Positions 53,665 to 62,245 of a DNA stretch of 64,000 nucleotides are shown in pieces. This DNA is from an uncultured Lachnospiraceae bacterium (lineage in GTDB: Bacteria; Bacillota; Clostridia; Lachnospirales; Lachnospiraceae). The notes below the pieces were generated by a model. That model ran no database searches, was not told where the DNA came from, and was given only the letters and a program-made list of their open reading frames with translations. The stretch's first letter is position 1, and each line of letters opens with the position of its first letter. The stretch lies in assembly GCA_902760415.1 (NCBI GenBank), contig CACWGK010000014.1:1-64000 (forward strand). The letters run 5' to 3'. The translations under genes were made by a program, and so were the position numbers.

Positions 53665-54153
53665 TTACTGATATTTAGCAATAATTTCTTCATTTGCCTT
53701 AAGTGCCGACTCCTGCATAGCCTTTCTCTCAGCAAGAAGCATCTCATGTAATTCTGGATGCTTTATAGCCATAATCTCAAGAGCAAGCCAAGCTGCATTC
53801 TTCGCACCATTTATAGCTACTGTAGCTACTGGGATTCCAGGTGGCATCTGAACTATTGAATAAAGCGCATCCTGTCCATCGAGAACTGAACCAGATAGTG
53901 GAACACCTATAACTGGAAGAACTGTCTGTGCTGCAACTACTCCTGGAAGTGCTGCTGCCATACCAGCTGCTGTGATAACTACCTCTGTTCCATCTGCATT
54001 TATCTCTTCAATAAATTCTGTCAGCTGTCTTGAAGCTCTGTGAGCTGATAGACATCTAACCTTTACGTCTATTCCTTTTCCTTTAAGGATTTCAATTGCT
54101 GGTTCCACCTTTGACAGGTCACTGGTTGAACCCATAATAATCGCTGCCTTCAT
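53665..54153 (-). CDS. purE: N5-carboxyaminoimidazole ribonucleotide mutase
   Basis: Converts N5-CAIR to CAIR, the substrate of PurC. The 162 residues match class I PurE, with IIMGSTSDLSKVEPAIEILK, the active-site SAHRASRQL and AAGMAAALPGVVAAQT. The ATG at 54153 has a modest GGTGG upstream; codons before it lack family sequence. It faces purC tail to tail with a 53-bp gap, so the consecutive enzymes are made from separate promoters. Confidence 0.96.
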   Translation of the reverse strand: MKAAIIMGSTSDLSKVEPAIEILKGKGIDVKVRCLSAHRASRQLTEFIEEINADGTEVVITAAGMAAALPGVVAAQTVLPVIGVPLSGSVLDGQDALYSIVQMPPGIPVATVAINGAKNAAWLALEIMAIKHPELHEMLLAERKAMQESALKANEEIIAKYQ

Positions 54154-54488
54154 AATAATGAATCCACCTTTCTGAAAATTAGTGAAGCCATTATAACACC
54201 TAATCAAGATAATGGGTATAACTTTTTTGTCTTAATCTTTACCAAATGATGTCCACTATTTGTCCGATTCTTGTAGCTTATTTGTATCAAATGTGACAGC
54301 CATGTGAAACTTGTCTTAAGCCGCTATTTTACGTGAGATTCGTACAAAAAAGGTACGATTCATGTAAAAAATAAAATCTCATTTAAATATAATCCGAATT
54401 AGATAACATAACGGTTTATCTGCACATACACTATTTTTTAAAATCACTATTTACATACTATTTCATAAAATATAAAAGGAGAGGAGTT

Positions 54489-55055
54489 ATGAAGAATAAG
54501 GGATTTTCGCTCGTAGAACTATTAATCGTTACAACCATAATCACTATACTTGCGGCCGCTGCTATTCCTGCACTTTTCAGATATATTGATAAGGCACGCA
54601 AGGCTGATGATATAGCGGCAGCTGAAGCTATCGGCTCAGCTCTTAAAGCAAGTATGGCTAACGAAAGCATTTACGACAAAGTTATGGACAGCATACAAAA
54701 TGCCACTTCCGGCGGTGCATATGTATGCACACCTCTACTTGTCGCATCTAATGATGATACTGAATGGACCATATTTAATGCAGCAGCTTCACCGGATCTC
54801 ACAGAGCTGAAAGCTGAAATGGATAAAACCTGTCCACCAGAGAAATTAAAGTACAGGAAGTCAGTTAATCCTGCAGATGTTGGATATACTAATTCCGATT
54901 ATGTAGTAGGTAGCTGGAATGAGTTTAGCCCAGACGGTTGGCTTGTATGCATTGCTCCTACTAATGAGCCATGTGTATATGTAACAGATGGCAAAAAAGA
55001 CTCCGATATTCAGGGTGTTGCACTTAACCCTCTTAAGTGTGATGACTATAAATAG
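54489..55055 (+). CDS. Prepilin-like protein with type IV N-terminal methylation motif
   Basis: A 188-residue secreted protein. The class III signal MKNKG-FSLVELLIV has Gly5 at the cleavage site, Phe as the new N-terminus and Glu at +5. The hydrophobic assembly helix ITILAAAAIPALFRYIDKAR follows. The globular part carries five cysteines, including a WLVCIAPTNEPCVYV pair. It is a pilin or pseudopilin, but no prepilin peptidase, assembly ATPase or other pilin gene is nearby. GGAGAGG precedes the ATG, and it has its own terminator. Confidence 0.88.
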   Translation: MKNKGFSLVELLIVTTIITILAAAAIPALFRYIDKARKADDIAAAEAIGSALKASMANESIYDKVMDSIQNATSGGAYVCTPLLVASNDDTEWTIFNAAASPDLTELKAEMDKTCPPEKLKYRKSVNPADVGYTNSDYVVGSWNEFSPDGWLVCIAPTNEPCVYVTDGKKDSDIQGVALNPLKCDDYK

Positions 55056-55082
55056 ATGATCTTAGATCTCTCTCTTCCCCAA

Positions 55083-55119
55083 AAAATGCGACTGGTAGTT
55101 TAGCTACCCGTCGCATTTT
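55083..55119. terminator. Bidirectional terminator between the prepilin and P-type ATPase genes
   Basis: AAAATGCGAC (55083-55092) pairs with GTCGCATTTT (55110-55119), with inner GGTAG/CTACC. Both converging genes end beside it. Confidence 0.88.
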
Positions 55120-55133
55120 GTCTTTAAAATCCT

Positions 55134-57113
55134 CTAATTCTTTATTCTAAGAGTTCTAGTAGCATTTAATACCGCTATAACCATAACTCCTACATCTGCA
55201 AAGATTGCAAGCCACATATTAGCAAAGCCTAAGGCACCCAGTAACAGACACAGAACCTTTACTGCTATCGCAAATGTTATATTCTGCTTTACTATCTTTA
55301 AGGTCTTTCTTGATATCTTCATAGCTAGAGATATCTTAGCAGGATCATCGTCCATCAGCACAACGTCCGCCGCCTCTATCGCAGCATCTGAACCCATGGC
55401 ACCCATAGCGATTCCTATATCCGCTCTTGCAAGTACAGGCGCATCATTTATTCCATCACCTACAAATGCAAGTCTAGCCCTCTTCTCATCGTCCTGATCA
55501 CCAAGTGAAGCAAGAAGCTTCTCAACTTCGTCAACCTTGTCACCAGGAAGTAGTTCTGACTTATATTCAGATATGCCTATCTTTTCAGCTATTCTCTTAG
55601 CAGCCTTTTCAGCATCACCTGTGAGCATAACAGTCTTGATTCCCTGCTTTGAAAGCCCTGTCATCGCATCCTTTGTTGTCTCCTTAAGCTGATCCGCTAT
55701 AACAATGCAGCCAAGATACTTAGTAGCTTTTTGCTCATAACTCTCTGCGATATAAACCACTGTTCCTTCATCATGAACATCAGGTACATCAGCACCTACC
55801 AGCTTCATAAGTCTAAGGTTACCAGCATATATCTTCACATGTGTTGCCATGCCATCGATATCTTCCGCAGCTATAGTTTCAATCACACCATCAGGAAGTT
55901 CCTTATAACATACAGATACGCCATGGCCTGCTATCTCTTCAACTTCGTGAATCAATATATGATTTATGTCTTTATTAAATGTAGCTTTATAAGCTCTAAG
56001 TATGGACTCTGCTATAGGATGGCTAGATGCGCTTTCTGCATTTGCCGCCCTTTCAAGTAATAAATCCCGCGATACTCCGTCTTCAGCATAGATTTCCTGA
56101 ACCTCAAATACGCCTTTAGTAAGAGTTCCAGTCTTATCGAAAACTATAGTTTCAGTTGACGCCAGAGCTTCCAGATAATTGGAACCCTTAACAAGTATTC
56201 CCTTAGAGGATGCACATCCTATACCTCCAAAAAAGCTGAGGGGAACTGAGATTACTACTGCGCATGGACACGATATTACAAGAAATGTAAGTGCACGCAT
56301 TAACCAGTCTATCCAATCTGCCGGCATACCCAGAAGGAGTCTAATAACTGGCGGTATTACAAAAAGTGCAAGTGCCGAGTAGCATACTATTGGGGTGTAG
56401 TACTTTGCAAACTTTGATATAAAGTTCTCAGCCTTCGCCTTTCTCATACTAGAGTTTTCAACAAGCTCCAGTATCTTGGATACCGTAGAATCTTCAAACT
56501 CCTTTGTAGTCTTAACCTTTATCATACCTGATAAGGTAATACATCCACTGATTATCTCATCCCCCGGATGAGCCGCTCTAGGAACCGACTCTCCAGTAAG
56601 TGCGCTTGTATCAAGGCTTGTATCACCTTCTATAATCACGCCATCTATTGGAACTCTCTCGCCAGGATTTACAACTATTATAGAACCAACTTCTACGTCA
56701 TCTGGATCTTCTTCAGTAACAGTTCCATCCTCATGCATTACATTTGCAATCTCAGGACATATATCCATCAGATCCGCTATATTCTTACGGCTCTTTCCAA
56801 CCGCTATACTCTGGAAAAGCTCTCCTATCTGATAGAAAAGCATTACCGCAACACCTTCACGATACTCGCCAGTAGCTATAGCTCCTATAGTTGCAACCGC
56901 CATAAGAAAGCATTCATCAAACACCTGACCGTTACGAATATTTTTCGCTGCCTTAAAGAGTACATCGTATCCTACTACGAAATAGGGTATAAGAAATGCC
57001 GCAAGTTCAACGAACCACGGCATCTCGATAAAGTGAAATGTAACAGATAAAGCAACAACGAGAACAAGTGATATAATACATCTACATAAATTGTTCTTCT
57101 GCTTCTTACTCAT
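55134..57113 (-). CDS. Zinc/cadmium/lead-type heavy-metal P1B ATPase
   Basis: A 659-residue efflux pump. The metal-binding membrane motif is SCPCA, the phosphorylation site DKTGTLT, the dephosphorylation motif TGES, and the hinge GDGINDAPVLA. The last membrane helix carries FADVGVMVIAVLN; an Asp there is typical of the Zn2+/Cd2+/Pb2+ subgroup (ZntA, CadA) rather than copper pumps. The usual N-terminal HMA domain is missing and is instead encoded as a separate 72-residue gene 23 nt upstream. An ArsR regulator gene precedes both. Confidence 0.94.
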   Translation of the reverse strand: MSKKQKNNLCRCIISLVLVVALSVTFHFIEMPWFVELAAFLIPYFVVGYDVLFKAAKNIRNGQVFDECFLMAVATIGAIATGEYREGVAVMLFYQIGELFQSIAVGKSRKNIADLMDICPEIANVMHEDGTVTEEDPDDVEVGSIIVVNPGERVPIDGVIIEGDTSLDTSALTGESVPRAAHPGDEIISGCITLSGMIKVKTTKEFEDSTVSKILELVENSSMRKAKAENFISKFAKYYTPIVCYSALALFVIPPVIRLLLGMPADWIDWLMRALTFLVISCPCAVVISVPLSFFGGIGCASSKGILVKGSNYLEALASTETIVFDKTGTLTKGVFEVQEIYAEDGVSRDLLLERAANAESASSHPIAESILRAYKATFNKDINHILIHEVEEIAGHGVSVCYKELPDGVIETIAAEDIDGMATHVKIYAGNLRLMKLVGADVPDVHDEGTVVYIAESYEQKATKYLGCIVIADQLKETTKDAMTGLSKQGIKTVMLTGDAEKAAKRIAEKIGISEYKSELLPGDKVDEVEKLLASLGDQDDEKRARLAFVGDGINDAPVLARADIGIAMGAMGSDAAIEAADVVLMDDDPAKISLAMKISRKTLKIVKQNITFAIAVKVLCLLLGALGFANMWLAIFADVGVMVIAVLNATRTLRIKN

Positions 57114-57136
57114 AATCTTTCCTTTACTAAATAAGA

Positions 57137-57355
57137 CTAGATAAATATCTCCATATCATCTTCTATCTTCTTGCAATTCTTTCTTGCTTCTTGAATTACA
57201 GCATCAGGATCAACTCCATCCTCGAACTCAACTTTGCACTTAAGTGTCATAAAGCTAAGGGTTGCATCCTTAACGCCTTCGGTATTCTTAATAGCTTCCT
57301 GCATCTTCTCTGCACATGCCGCACAATCAACTTCTACCTTATATGTCTTCTTCAT
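57137..57355 (-). CDS. Standalone heavy-metal-associated (HMA) domain protein
   Basis: A 72-residue ferredoxin-like HMA domain with the metal-binding CAAC motif (VDCAACAEKM, near residues 10-19). It probably carries or sequesters zinc or cadmium for the ATPase encoded 23 nt downstream, taking the place of that pump's missing N-terminal domain. AAAGGA precedes the ATG. It is the middle gene of the metal-efflux operon. Confidence 0.92.
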   Translation of the reverse strand: MKKTYKVEVDCAACAEKMQEAIKNTEGVKDATLSFMTLKCKVEFEDGVDPDAVIQEARKNCKKIEDDMEIFI

Positions 57356-57432
57356 CTTATGTCCTTTCTTTCTCTCATCATTTAATCCTGTAATTTAAAA
57401 TGTTACTCACTCATCACATCCCGTCAGTATGC

Positions 57433-57747
57433 TTACTCCTCAAGATGTTCCATTCCCAGATTAAGGATTGATCTTACATGATCATCATCAAGTGAATAGA
57501 ATATACTCTTTCCATCACGTCTAAACTTTACAAGCTTAGAATCTTTTAAAATCCTTAGCTGGTGGCTTACGGATGACTGAGTAAGTCCTAACGCGGTGGA
57601 GATATCATTTACACATAACTCTCCATCAAATAGTGAATAAAGTATCTTTATTCTAGTTGAATCTCCAAAGATTCTGAAAAGGTCCGCCAGATCATAAAGA
57701 TATTCATCTTCTGGCATGTTATCGATAACTGGTTTCTTTTCTTCCAT
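57433..57747 (-). CDS. ArsR/SmtB-family metal-sensing repressor (CzrA-like)
   Basis: A 104-residue winged-helix repressor. The recognition helix region is LGLTQSSVSHQLRILKDSKL. The C-terminal helix has the alpha-5 zinc site pattern D-x-H-x10-H-x2-E (DDHVRSILNLGMEHLEE), as in CzrA/SmtB, and there is no CxC motif of the alpha-3 type. That predicts zinc or cobalt sensing, in line with the zinc-type pump downstream. AGGAG precedes the ATG, and an inverted repeat lies 18 bp upstream. It should repress its own operon. Confidence 0.92.
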   Translation of the reverse strand: MEEKKPVIDNMPEDEYLYDLADLFRIFGDSTRIKILYSLFDGELCVNDISTALGLTQSSVSHQLRILKDSKLVKFRRDGKSIFYSLDDDHVRSILNLGMEHLEE

Positions 57748-57765
57748 AATAAACTCCTATTGCAA

Positions 57766-57791
57766 AACATATGTTTGTTTGTTCATATGTT
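57766..57791 (-). promoter_or_regulatory. Probable ArsR operator
   Basis: AACATATG (57766-57773) and CATATGTT (57784-57791) form an inverted repeat with a 10-bp spacer, 18 bp before the ArsR start codon. Position and TATG/CATA half-sites resemble known SmtB/CzrA operators. Confidence 0.7.
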
Positions 57792-57979
57792 CAATATACG
57801 CTCAGCCATTTATTTTGTCAATATCTTTTTTTGACATAATAGGACACAATTGCTTAACAAGTGTAACATTTTGTGTAGTATTTTCGAAACATTTATATGC
57901 AAAAACCATCAAAAAAGCCTCAGAAAGCGCTATTTTATTACGTTTCAGCGTAACAATTCCGCAACATCCAATTGTGTAC

Positions 57980-58013
57980 TTTACATAATATCTTGGGTTG
58001 ATTTACATAATAT
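57980..58013. repeat. 12-bp direct repeat in the leader of the 3D protein gene
   Basis: TTTACATAATAT occurs at 57980-57991 and 58002-58013, 22 bp apart, which is two helical turns. It could be a tandem binding site for a regulator of either flanking gene. Confidence 0.55.
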
Positions 58014-58190
58014 AACACTATATTTTGTGCATTATGTATAAATTGACCAAATATTCGTCTATATAATCATCACATTCACGAAATGTTACAAATTTGTTGC
58101 ATTTTTATTAATATTGTTGTAAAACTCTATATGTAAACAAATTAAGAATGCTATAACTATGTAATAATTTACAGCTAAAGGGACTTGTTT

Positions 58191-58751
58191 ATGAATATAA
58201 CAACAAAAAAGAAGATTCGACTTACTCTGGCAACATCAATGTTTGCAGCACTGACAATATGGGGCGTAAAGCTTCCAGCTCAGGATATCACCGCTGAGGA
58301 AACATCTTCCATGGATGCTTTCACAAGAGAAATACTCGAGGAGCATAAGGCTGAAGTTGAAGCTGAAAAAGCACTTCAGGATGAGAAATGCCGTGAGATG
58401 TACGAGAATAGAATTGAGGATTATAAGTTACAGGCCGAGACAAGCCTTGACCGCGTAGCAAAGAATAGTCAGAACGCTGAGAAGGGTGACTTCATAGGAA
58501 ACTATCAGCTTACTGCTTATATAGCAACTGGAAACAGATGCGCTTCTGGAGTTTATCCTCAAGTTAATCATACAGTAGCTTGTAACTCTATTCCACTTGG
58601 AACTAAGATATACATCGAAGGTTATGGTGAGTTCGTAGTTGAAGATACTGGTGGTATGGCCGGAAATGTAATCGATATATTTGTTGCAGACTATGGTTCA
58701 GCAATTCAGTTTGGACGTAGAACAGCAAATGTTTATGTAGTATCCGAATAA
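58191..58751 (+). CDS. Secreted 3D-domain protein
   Basis: A 186-residue exported protein. A signal peptide (LTLATSMFAALTIWGVKLPA) is followed by a charged coiled coil of about 60 residues and then a C-terminal 3D domain with its aspartate motifs: LTAYIATG, the VACNSIPLGTKIYIEGYGEF stretch and VVEDTGGMAGNVIDIF. The 3D domain is the barrel found in lytic transglycosylases and in YabE/YocH-type wall hydrolases, so a peptidoglycan-cleaving role is likely. The ATG at 58191 has AAAGGGA upstream; a TTG two codons earlier is less suitable. It is monocistronic, with a strong terminator. Confidence 0.88.
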   Translation: MNITTKKKIRLTLATSMFAALTIWGVKLPAQDITAEETSSMDAFTREILEEHKAEVEAEKALQDEKCREMYENRIEDYKLQAETSLDRVAKNSQNAEKGDFIGNYQLTAYIATGNRCASGVYPQVNHTVACNSIPLGTKIYIEGYGEFVVEDTGGMAGNVIDIFVADYGSAIQFGRRTANVYVVSE

Positions 58752-58762
58752 ATAGCTTATAT

Positions 58763-58814
58763 AAAAAATGAGGCTGTGTACTATATGTTTATAGTACGTA
58801 CAGCCTCATTTTTT
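58763..58814 (+). terminator. Terminator after the 3D protein gene
   Basis: AAAAAATGAGGCTGT (58763-58777) pairs with its exact complement at 58800-58814, with inner TACTATA/TATAGTA, and the right arm ends in Ts. Confidence 0.88.
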
Positions 58815-58985
58815 ATTACTTATCCTCTTTTTATCTGTTGGCTTTACAAATACCCATGCTGAAAGTGAAATACCGTGTATTGCACTGATACTACTCATTC
58901 CGTAATGATCAGAAAGAAGTGTAGGAACATTTGAAAAACCGCCACCATATCCAGCAACAGCAAGTCCTGTATCGAGATGACAACA
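58806..58985 (-). pseudogene. Remnant of an OFA-type major facilitator transporter
   Basis: The minus strand encodes about 58 in-frame codons without a start: LAVAGYGGGFSNVPTLLSDH followed by YGMSSISAIHGISLSAW, then a basic tail (KPTDKKRISNKK) and a stop at 58806. The GGGF...P...YG...AI.G...SAW pattern is that of oxalate/formate antiporter-type MFS proteins in their second half. The jump from SAW directly to the basic tail implies that an internal part is also deleted. It lies between the FtsX gene end and the 3D gene terminator. Too short and headless to be functional. Confidence 0.6.
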
Positions 58986-58988
58986 TTA

Positions 58989-61355
58989 TTACTCCTGAAT
59001 CAACTTATATGCTGATACTCTCTTCATTCGTCCAGACATAATGAAACTAAAAAGAAAGATGATAAATGTTACTACAATTATAGTAAGGATAACCAGAGAA
59101 AACTTCATGATAAGCTCTGCCCTCATTATTCCGAAACCTTTAAAGATAAGTGAAAACACTGAATCCGTCACAAAGTATGCAAATAGCGCTCCAGCTATAG
59201 AAGCTATAAAGCTAGCTGGTATAAGTGATAATGAAAGCTGAACTCTTAACTGACCTGAAGTAAAGCCCACTGCTTTCTTTATTCCAAACTCCCTCTCTCT
59301 TCTAATAAATATCGTCTTAAGCAAAAGTCTTATAACTAACAGAATTGTGAATATATTGAGAACAACCAATATAACTACCACTATACTCGTCGCAAAAACC
59401 GGCATATTATCATTACTCATATTATACTTGAGATAATTCTCTGTACTGACTATATCACTTCCTAATACGTCTTCTACCTCTTTAAGAACATCATCTACCT
59501 TTTCAGGTGTAACATCCTTAACCCTGATTCTTAAACTACTATGGTTAATATCAACGCCTAGTCTCTTTGCGCCGCCATCAGTTATATAGATTCTTTCTCC
59601 CAATCCCCAGACTGCTTGTTGGAAACCTGTAATAAGAAATCTCTCCTTATGCCCATTATATTCAACCTCTACCTCATCTCCGATTCCAACCCCTGCTTTG
59701 TCGGCAATTACCTTACCTATAACTGCTTCATTATCTTCTTTGATCATATCGCCTTCATAGAGACCACAATATACATATTCAGGTTTAGATACATATAAAA
59801 GTGATGTATCATAGCCTGCTATAGTACACGTATCACCAGTCAGTCCATAAGCCTGAGATACCTCTTCGATATCTTGAAGTTTATCGATATCCTCATATAT
59901 TTCCTCCTCTGTCTCAGCATTTATATTCACATATGCATCTGGCGCATCGCCCTGCATAAGTCTCTGAAACATTGTTATATCGACCTTGGTATTATAGTAA
60001 AGCGTAGCTGAATACATAGTCATAAAACCTACTGCAAAAACAATACCAAATATTACTATATTTTGACCCATATTCTGAAGCGAACTTTTAAGAGCTAAAA
60101 GAACATTCAGATTACCGGATAACTCACCAAGTGGAAGATGATTCTTCTTAAATGAATTAGCCTTAAGACCAAATCTAAGAGCAGTTGCAGGATGAAGATT
60201 TTTAATCTTTCTAGTTGAAATATACACAACCACGAGTATCACAGCAATCATAGCCGCAAGTATGCCAAATGTGATGAGAGGATAAAATCCTTTTTCCCAT
60301 ACAAGTCCCGAGTTTTCTCTAAGAATCTTTTCATCAAACATTGGCATAACAGCATATGATAGAGTGCATCCTGTTATAGTACCGACTAAACCGATGATAA
60401 GATATTCCAGAGAAAGAGCCAACCTTATCTGTGCTGTAGTATGACCTACCGCACGGAGAGCACCTATATTTATGATATCTCTATCGATATTATTATTCAC
60501 CGTAAAGATTATCATAATAACGCAGATAGTCATAATGACTACTGAAAAAATAGCTAAAAATCCGGACAAAATCTTAATGATACTGATATAGCCTTTTTCA
60601 GATAGTTCATATGTATATCCATGAGCCATATATCCTTTTGTTCTAAGAGCCTCAGTGACACTAGCTATACCATCCTCATTATCTACTCCCTCTTTGAACT
60701 CGCAAGACACTAAAACATATTTAGTAAATGCTTTTCCACTTAAAGCAAGTTCATCACTTCTTTTTTCAAAGCATTCATAAGTTTCATCATCTATAATTGC
60801 CGAACCATATGAATACGAACTACCTTCGATCAAATCTTCATAGATTCCAGCGACCGTAAAATCATAATCACCCATTTGCTCTGACTTTATATACATCTTA
60901 TCGCCAACAGAAAGTCCAGAACTGTATGCATTATATAGATTTAGGTATATCTTATTTCCTTCTACCGAATCATCTCGGTCTATGAACTTTAGGTCATTTG
61001 ACAAATTATAGGATTCGAAGCCCTTATAATATGTTATACTGCTTAGCTCCTTCTCCTTATCAGACTTATCTGTAGTATAAGTGACATCTGATGGTAGTAT
61101 CACCTCACACAGCCTTGACTTTGCAACGTCTTTATCCGACTCAACTATTTTTCTTATATCTTCTATATTACCAATAGTATTGACTACTCCACCTTCTAAA
61201 TAACCACGTGATTTATAGTTCCTGACATACGCATCCTCATATTCTGCCGTGAGTAAACCGGTGTGCAGCAGAGTAATGGATATAATGATTATAAGTAGAA
61301 AGACAGTTAAAATGCTGCGATCCTTATATATATTACTTTTAATAAGTTTAGACAT
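58989..61355 (-). CDS. FtsX-family ABC transporter permease
   Basis: A 788-residue membrane protein with two FtsX domains. The first helix (VFLLIIIISITLLHTGLLTA) precedes an outer domain of about 230 residues and three helices, a cytoplasmic loop, a second outer domain of about 150 residues and three final helices ending before a basic C-terminus. Its partner is the ATPase gene upstream. The ATG at 61355 has GAGAGGAAAAG just before it; an upstream in-frame extension would run through REP-like hairpins and is not credible. Such pairs typically export or sense peptides, and the two-component kinase gene nearby fits a peptide-resistance module, though this is inference. Confidence 0.9.
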   Translation of the reverse strand: MSKLIKSNIYKDRSILTVFLLIIIISITLLHTGLLTAEYEDAYVRNYKSRGYLEGGVVNTIGNIEDIRKIVESDKDVAKSRLCEVILPSDVTYTTDKSDKEKELSSITYYKGFESYNLSNDLKFIDRDDSVEGNKIYLNLYNAYSSGLSVGDKMYIKSEQMGDYDFTVAGIYEDLIEGSSYSYGSAIIDDETYECFEKRSDELALSGKAFTKYVLVSCEFKEGVDNEDGIASVTEALRTKGYMAHGYTYELSEKGYISIIKILSGFLAIFSVVIMTICVIMIIFTVNNNIDRDIINIGALRAVGHTTAQIRLALSLEYLIIGLVGTITGCTLSYAVMPMFDEKILRENSGLVWEKGFYPLITFGILAAMIAVILVVVYISTRKIKNLHPATALRFGLKANSFKKNHLPLGELSGNLNVLLALKSSLQNMGQNIVIFGIVFAVGFMTMYSATLYYNTKVDITMFQRLMQGDAPDAYVNINAETEEEIYEDIDKLQDIEEVSQAYGLTGDTCTIAGYDTSLLYVSKPEYVYCGLYEGDMIKEDNEAVIGKVIADKAGVGIGDEVEVEYNGHKERFLITGFQQAVWGLGERIYITDGGAKRLGVDINHSSLRIRVKDVTPEKVDDVLKEVEDVLGSDIVSTENYLKYNMSNDNMPVFATSIVVVILVVLNIFTILLVIRLLLKTIFIRREREFGIKKAVGFTSGQLRVQLSLSLIPASFIASIAGALFAYFVTDSVFSLIFKGFGIMRAELIMKFSLVILTIIVVTFIIFLFSFIMSGRMKRVSAYKLIQE

Positions 61356-61389
61356 GACTTTTCCTCTCTTCGATAGACTGTTCAGTCCA

Positions 61390-61469
61390 GCACCCTTTCG
61401 AGATGCACTTCGTGCATCCTGCAAGGGTGCTTTGTAACTATGTCCACGATTTGCAAGCAAATCGTGGAC
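61390..61469. repeat. Two REP-like hairpins inside an operon
   Basis: GCACCCTT (61390-61397) pairs with AAGGGTGC (61423-61430), enclosing a second hairpin GATGCAC/GTGCATC. A separate perfect stem, GTCCACGATTTG (61442-61453) with CAAATCGTGGAC (61458-61469), follows with a 4-nt loop. They fill the gap between the ABC ATPase and permease genes. GC content is above the surroundings, as in REP-like elements. Confidence 0.8.
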
Positions 61470-61470
61470 T

Positions 61471-62241
61471 TTACCATCCCATTTCCTCTAGGAAGCGGCG
61501 TATCTTTTCATGGCGTTCTTTATCACCGCTTACATATTTATCCAGCTTTAGTTCTCCCATGACTCCTCCATCTTGTAAATAGATGATTCTATTAGCTCGT
61601 CTTGCGGATTTTATATCATGAGTAACCATAAGGACTGTCTGTCCGCTCTCATTTATATCTGTCAGTACATCCAGAACTGCCTTAACTCCTGCTGAATTAA
61701 GCGCTCCCGTAGGTTCGTCTGCGAAGACTACATCAGGATCATTTATAAGTGCTCTTACAAAAGCTCCTCTCTGGGCTTCTCCACCTGATAGCTGTGAAGG
61801 AAACTTCTTAGCAAGATCTTCACTGATTCCTACTCTTTCAAAGAGTTCCAGGGCTTTCTTCTTCAGATTCTTTGGTTTCTGTCCTATAAGCATTCCCGTT
61901 GAGATAGCATTATCCATTACACTCATACTATCTACCAGATGAATCTGCTGAAATATAAATCCACAGTGTTTTCTTCTGAAAACTGCCAGCTTATCATCAT
62001 TCATTTTGGTTATATCTTTACCGTCATATTCTATAGTTCCGAGTGTAGGCTTATCCATTCCTGATAGAACATATAGAAGCGTCGATTTACCTGCTCCTGA
62101 GGAACCCATTATGCATGTAAAATCCCCTTTATATATATCAAGATCAAGATTCTTTATAACATGCTGCTGCTTACCGCCTACAGAGAAACTCTTTGAAAGC
62201 TTGTCTGTATGGATTATCACTTCTTTATTCTTATCTACCAT
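61471..62241 (-). CDS. ABC transporter ATP-binding protein (MacB/BceA type)
   Basis: A 256-residue ATPase with Walker A GSSGAGKST, Q-loop GFIFQQIHLV, signature LSGGEAQRGAFVRAL and Walker B VVFADEPTGALNS. The pattern is that of the BceA/LolD subfamily. The Walker B Asp is followed by Glu as needed for hydrolysis. It starts 4 nt after a DUF3592 gene, and its permease follows after a 115-bp gap holding two hairpins. Confidence 0.93.
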   Translation of the reverse strand: MVDKNKEVIIHTDKLSKSFSVGGKQQHVIKNLDLDIYKGDFTCIMGSSGAGKSTLLYVLSGMDKPTLGTIEYDGKDITKMNDDKLAVFRRKHCGFIFQQIHLVDSMSVMDNAISTGMLIGQKPKNLKKKALELFERVGISEDLAKKFPSQLSGGEAQRGAFVRALINDPDVVFADEPTGALNSAGVKAVLDVLTDINESGQTVLMVTHDIKSARRANRIIYLQDGGVMGELKLDKYVSGDKERHEKIRRFLEEMGW

Positions 62242-62245
62242 AAAA

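Larger units (their letters stand above)
57748..58190. other. AT-rich divergent intergenic region
   Basis: About 440 bp between the metal operon and the 3D protein gene contain no coding sequence that I can support. It holds the ArsR operator at its left end and a pair of direct repeats near 57980-58013, both listed separately. The rest is AT-rich without clear hairpins. Confidence 0.7.

Noticed and set aside
61355..61460. N-terminal extension of the FtsX permease through the hairpin region
   Set aside because: The extra 35 codons are encoded by the REP-like hairpins, and a good ribosome binding site precedes the ATG at 61355.
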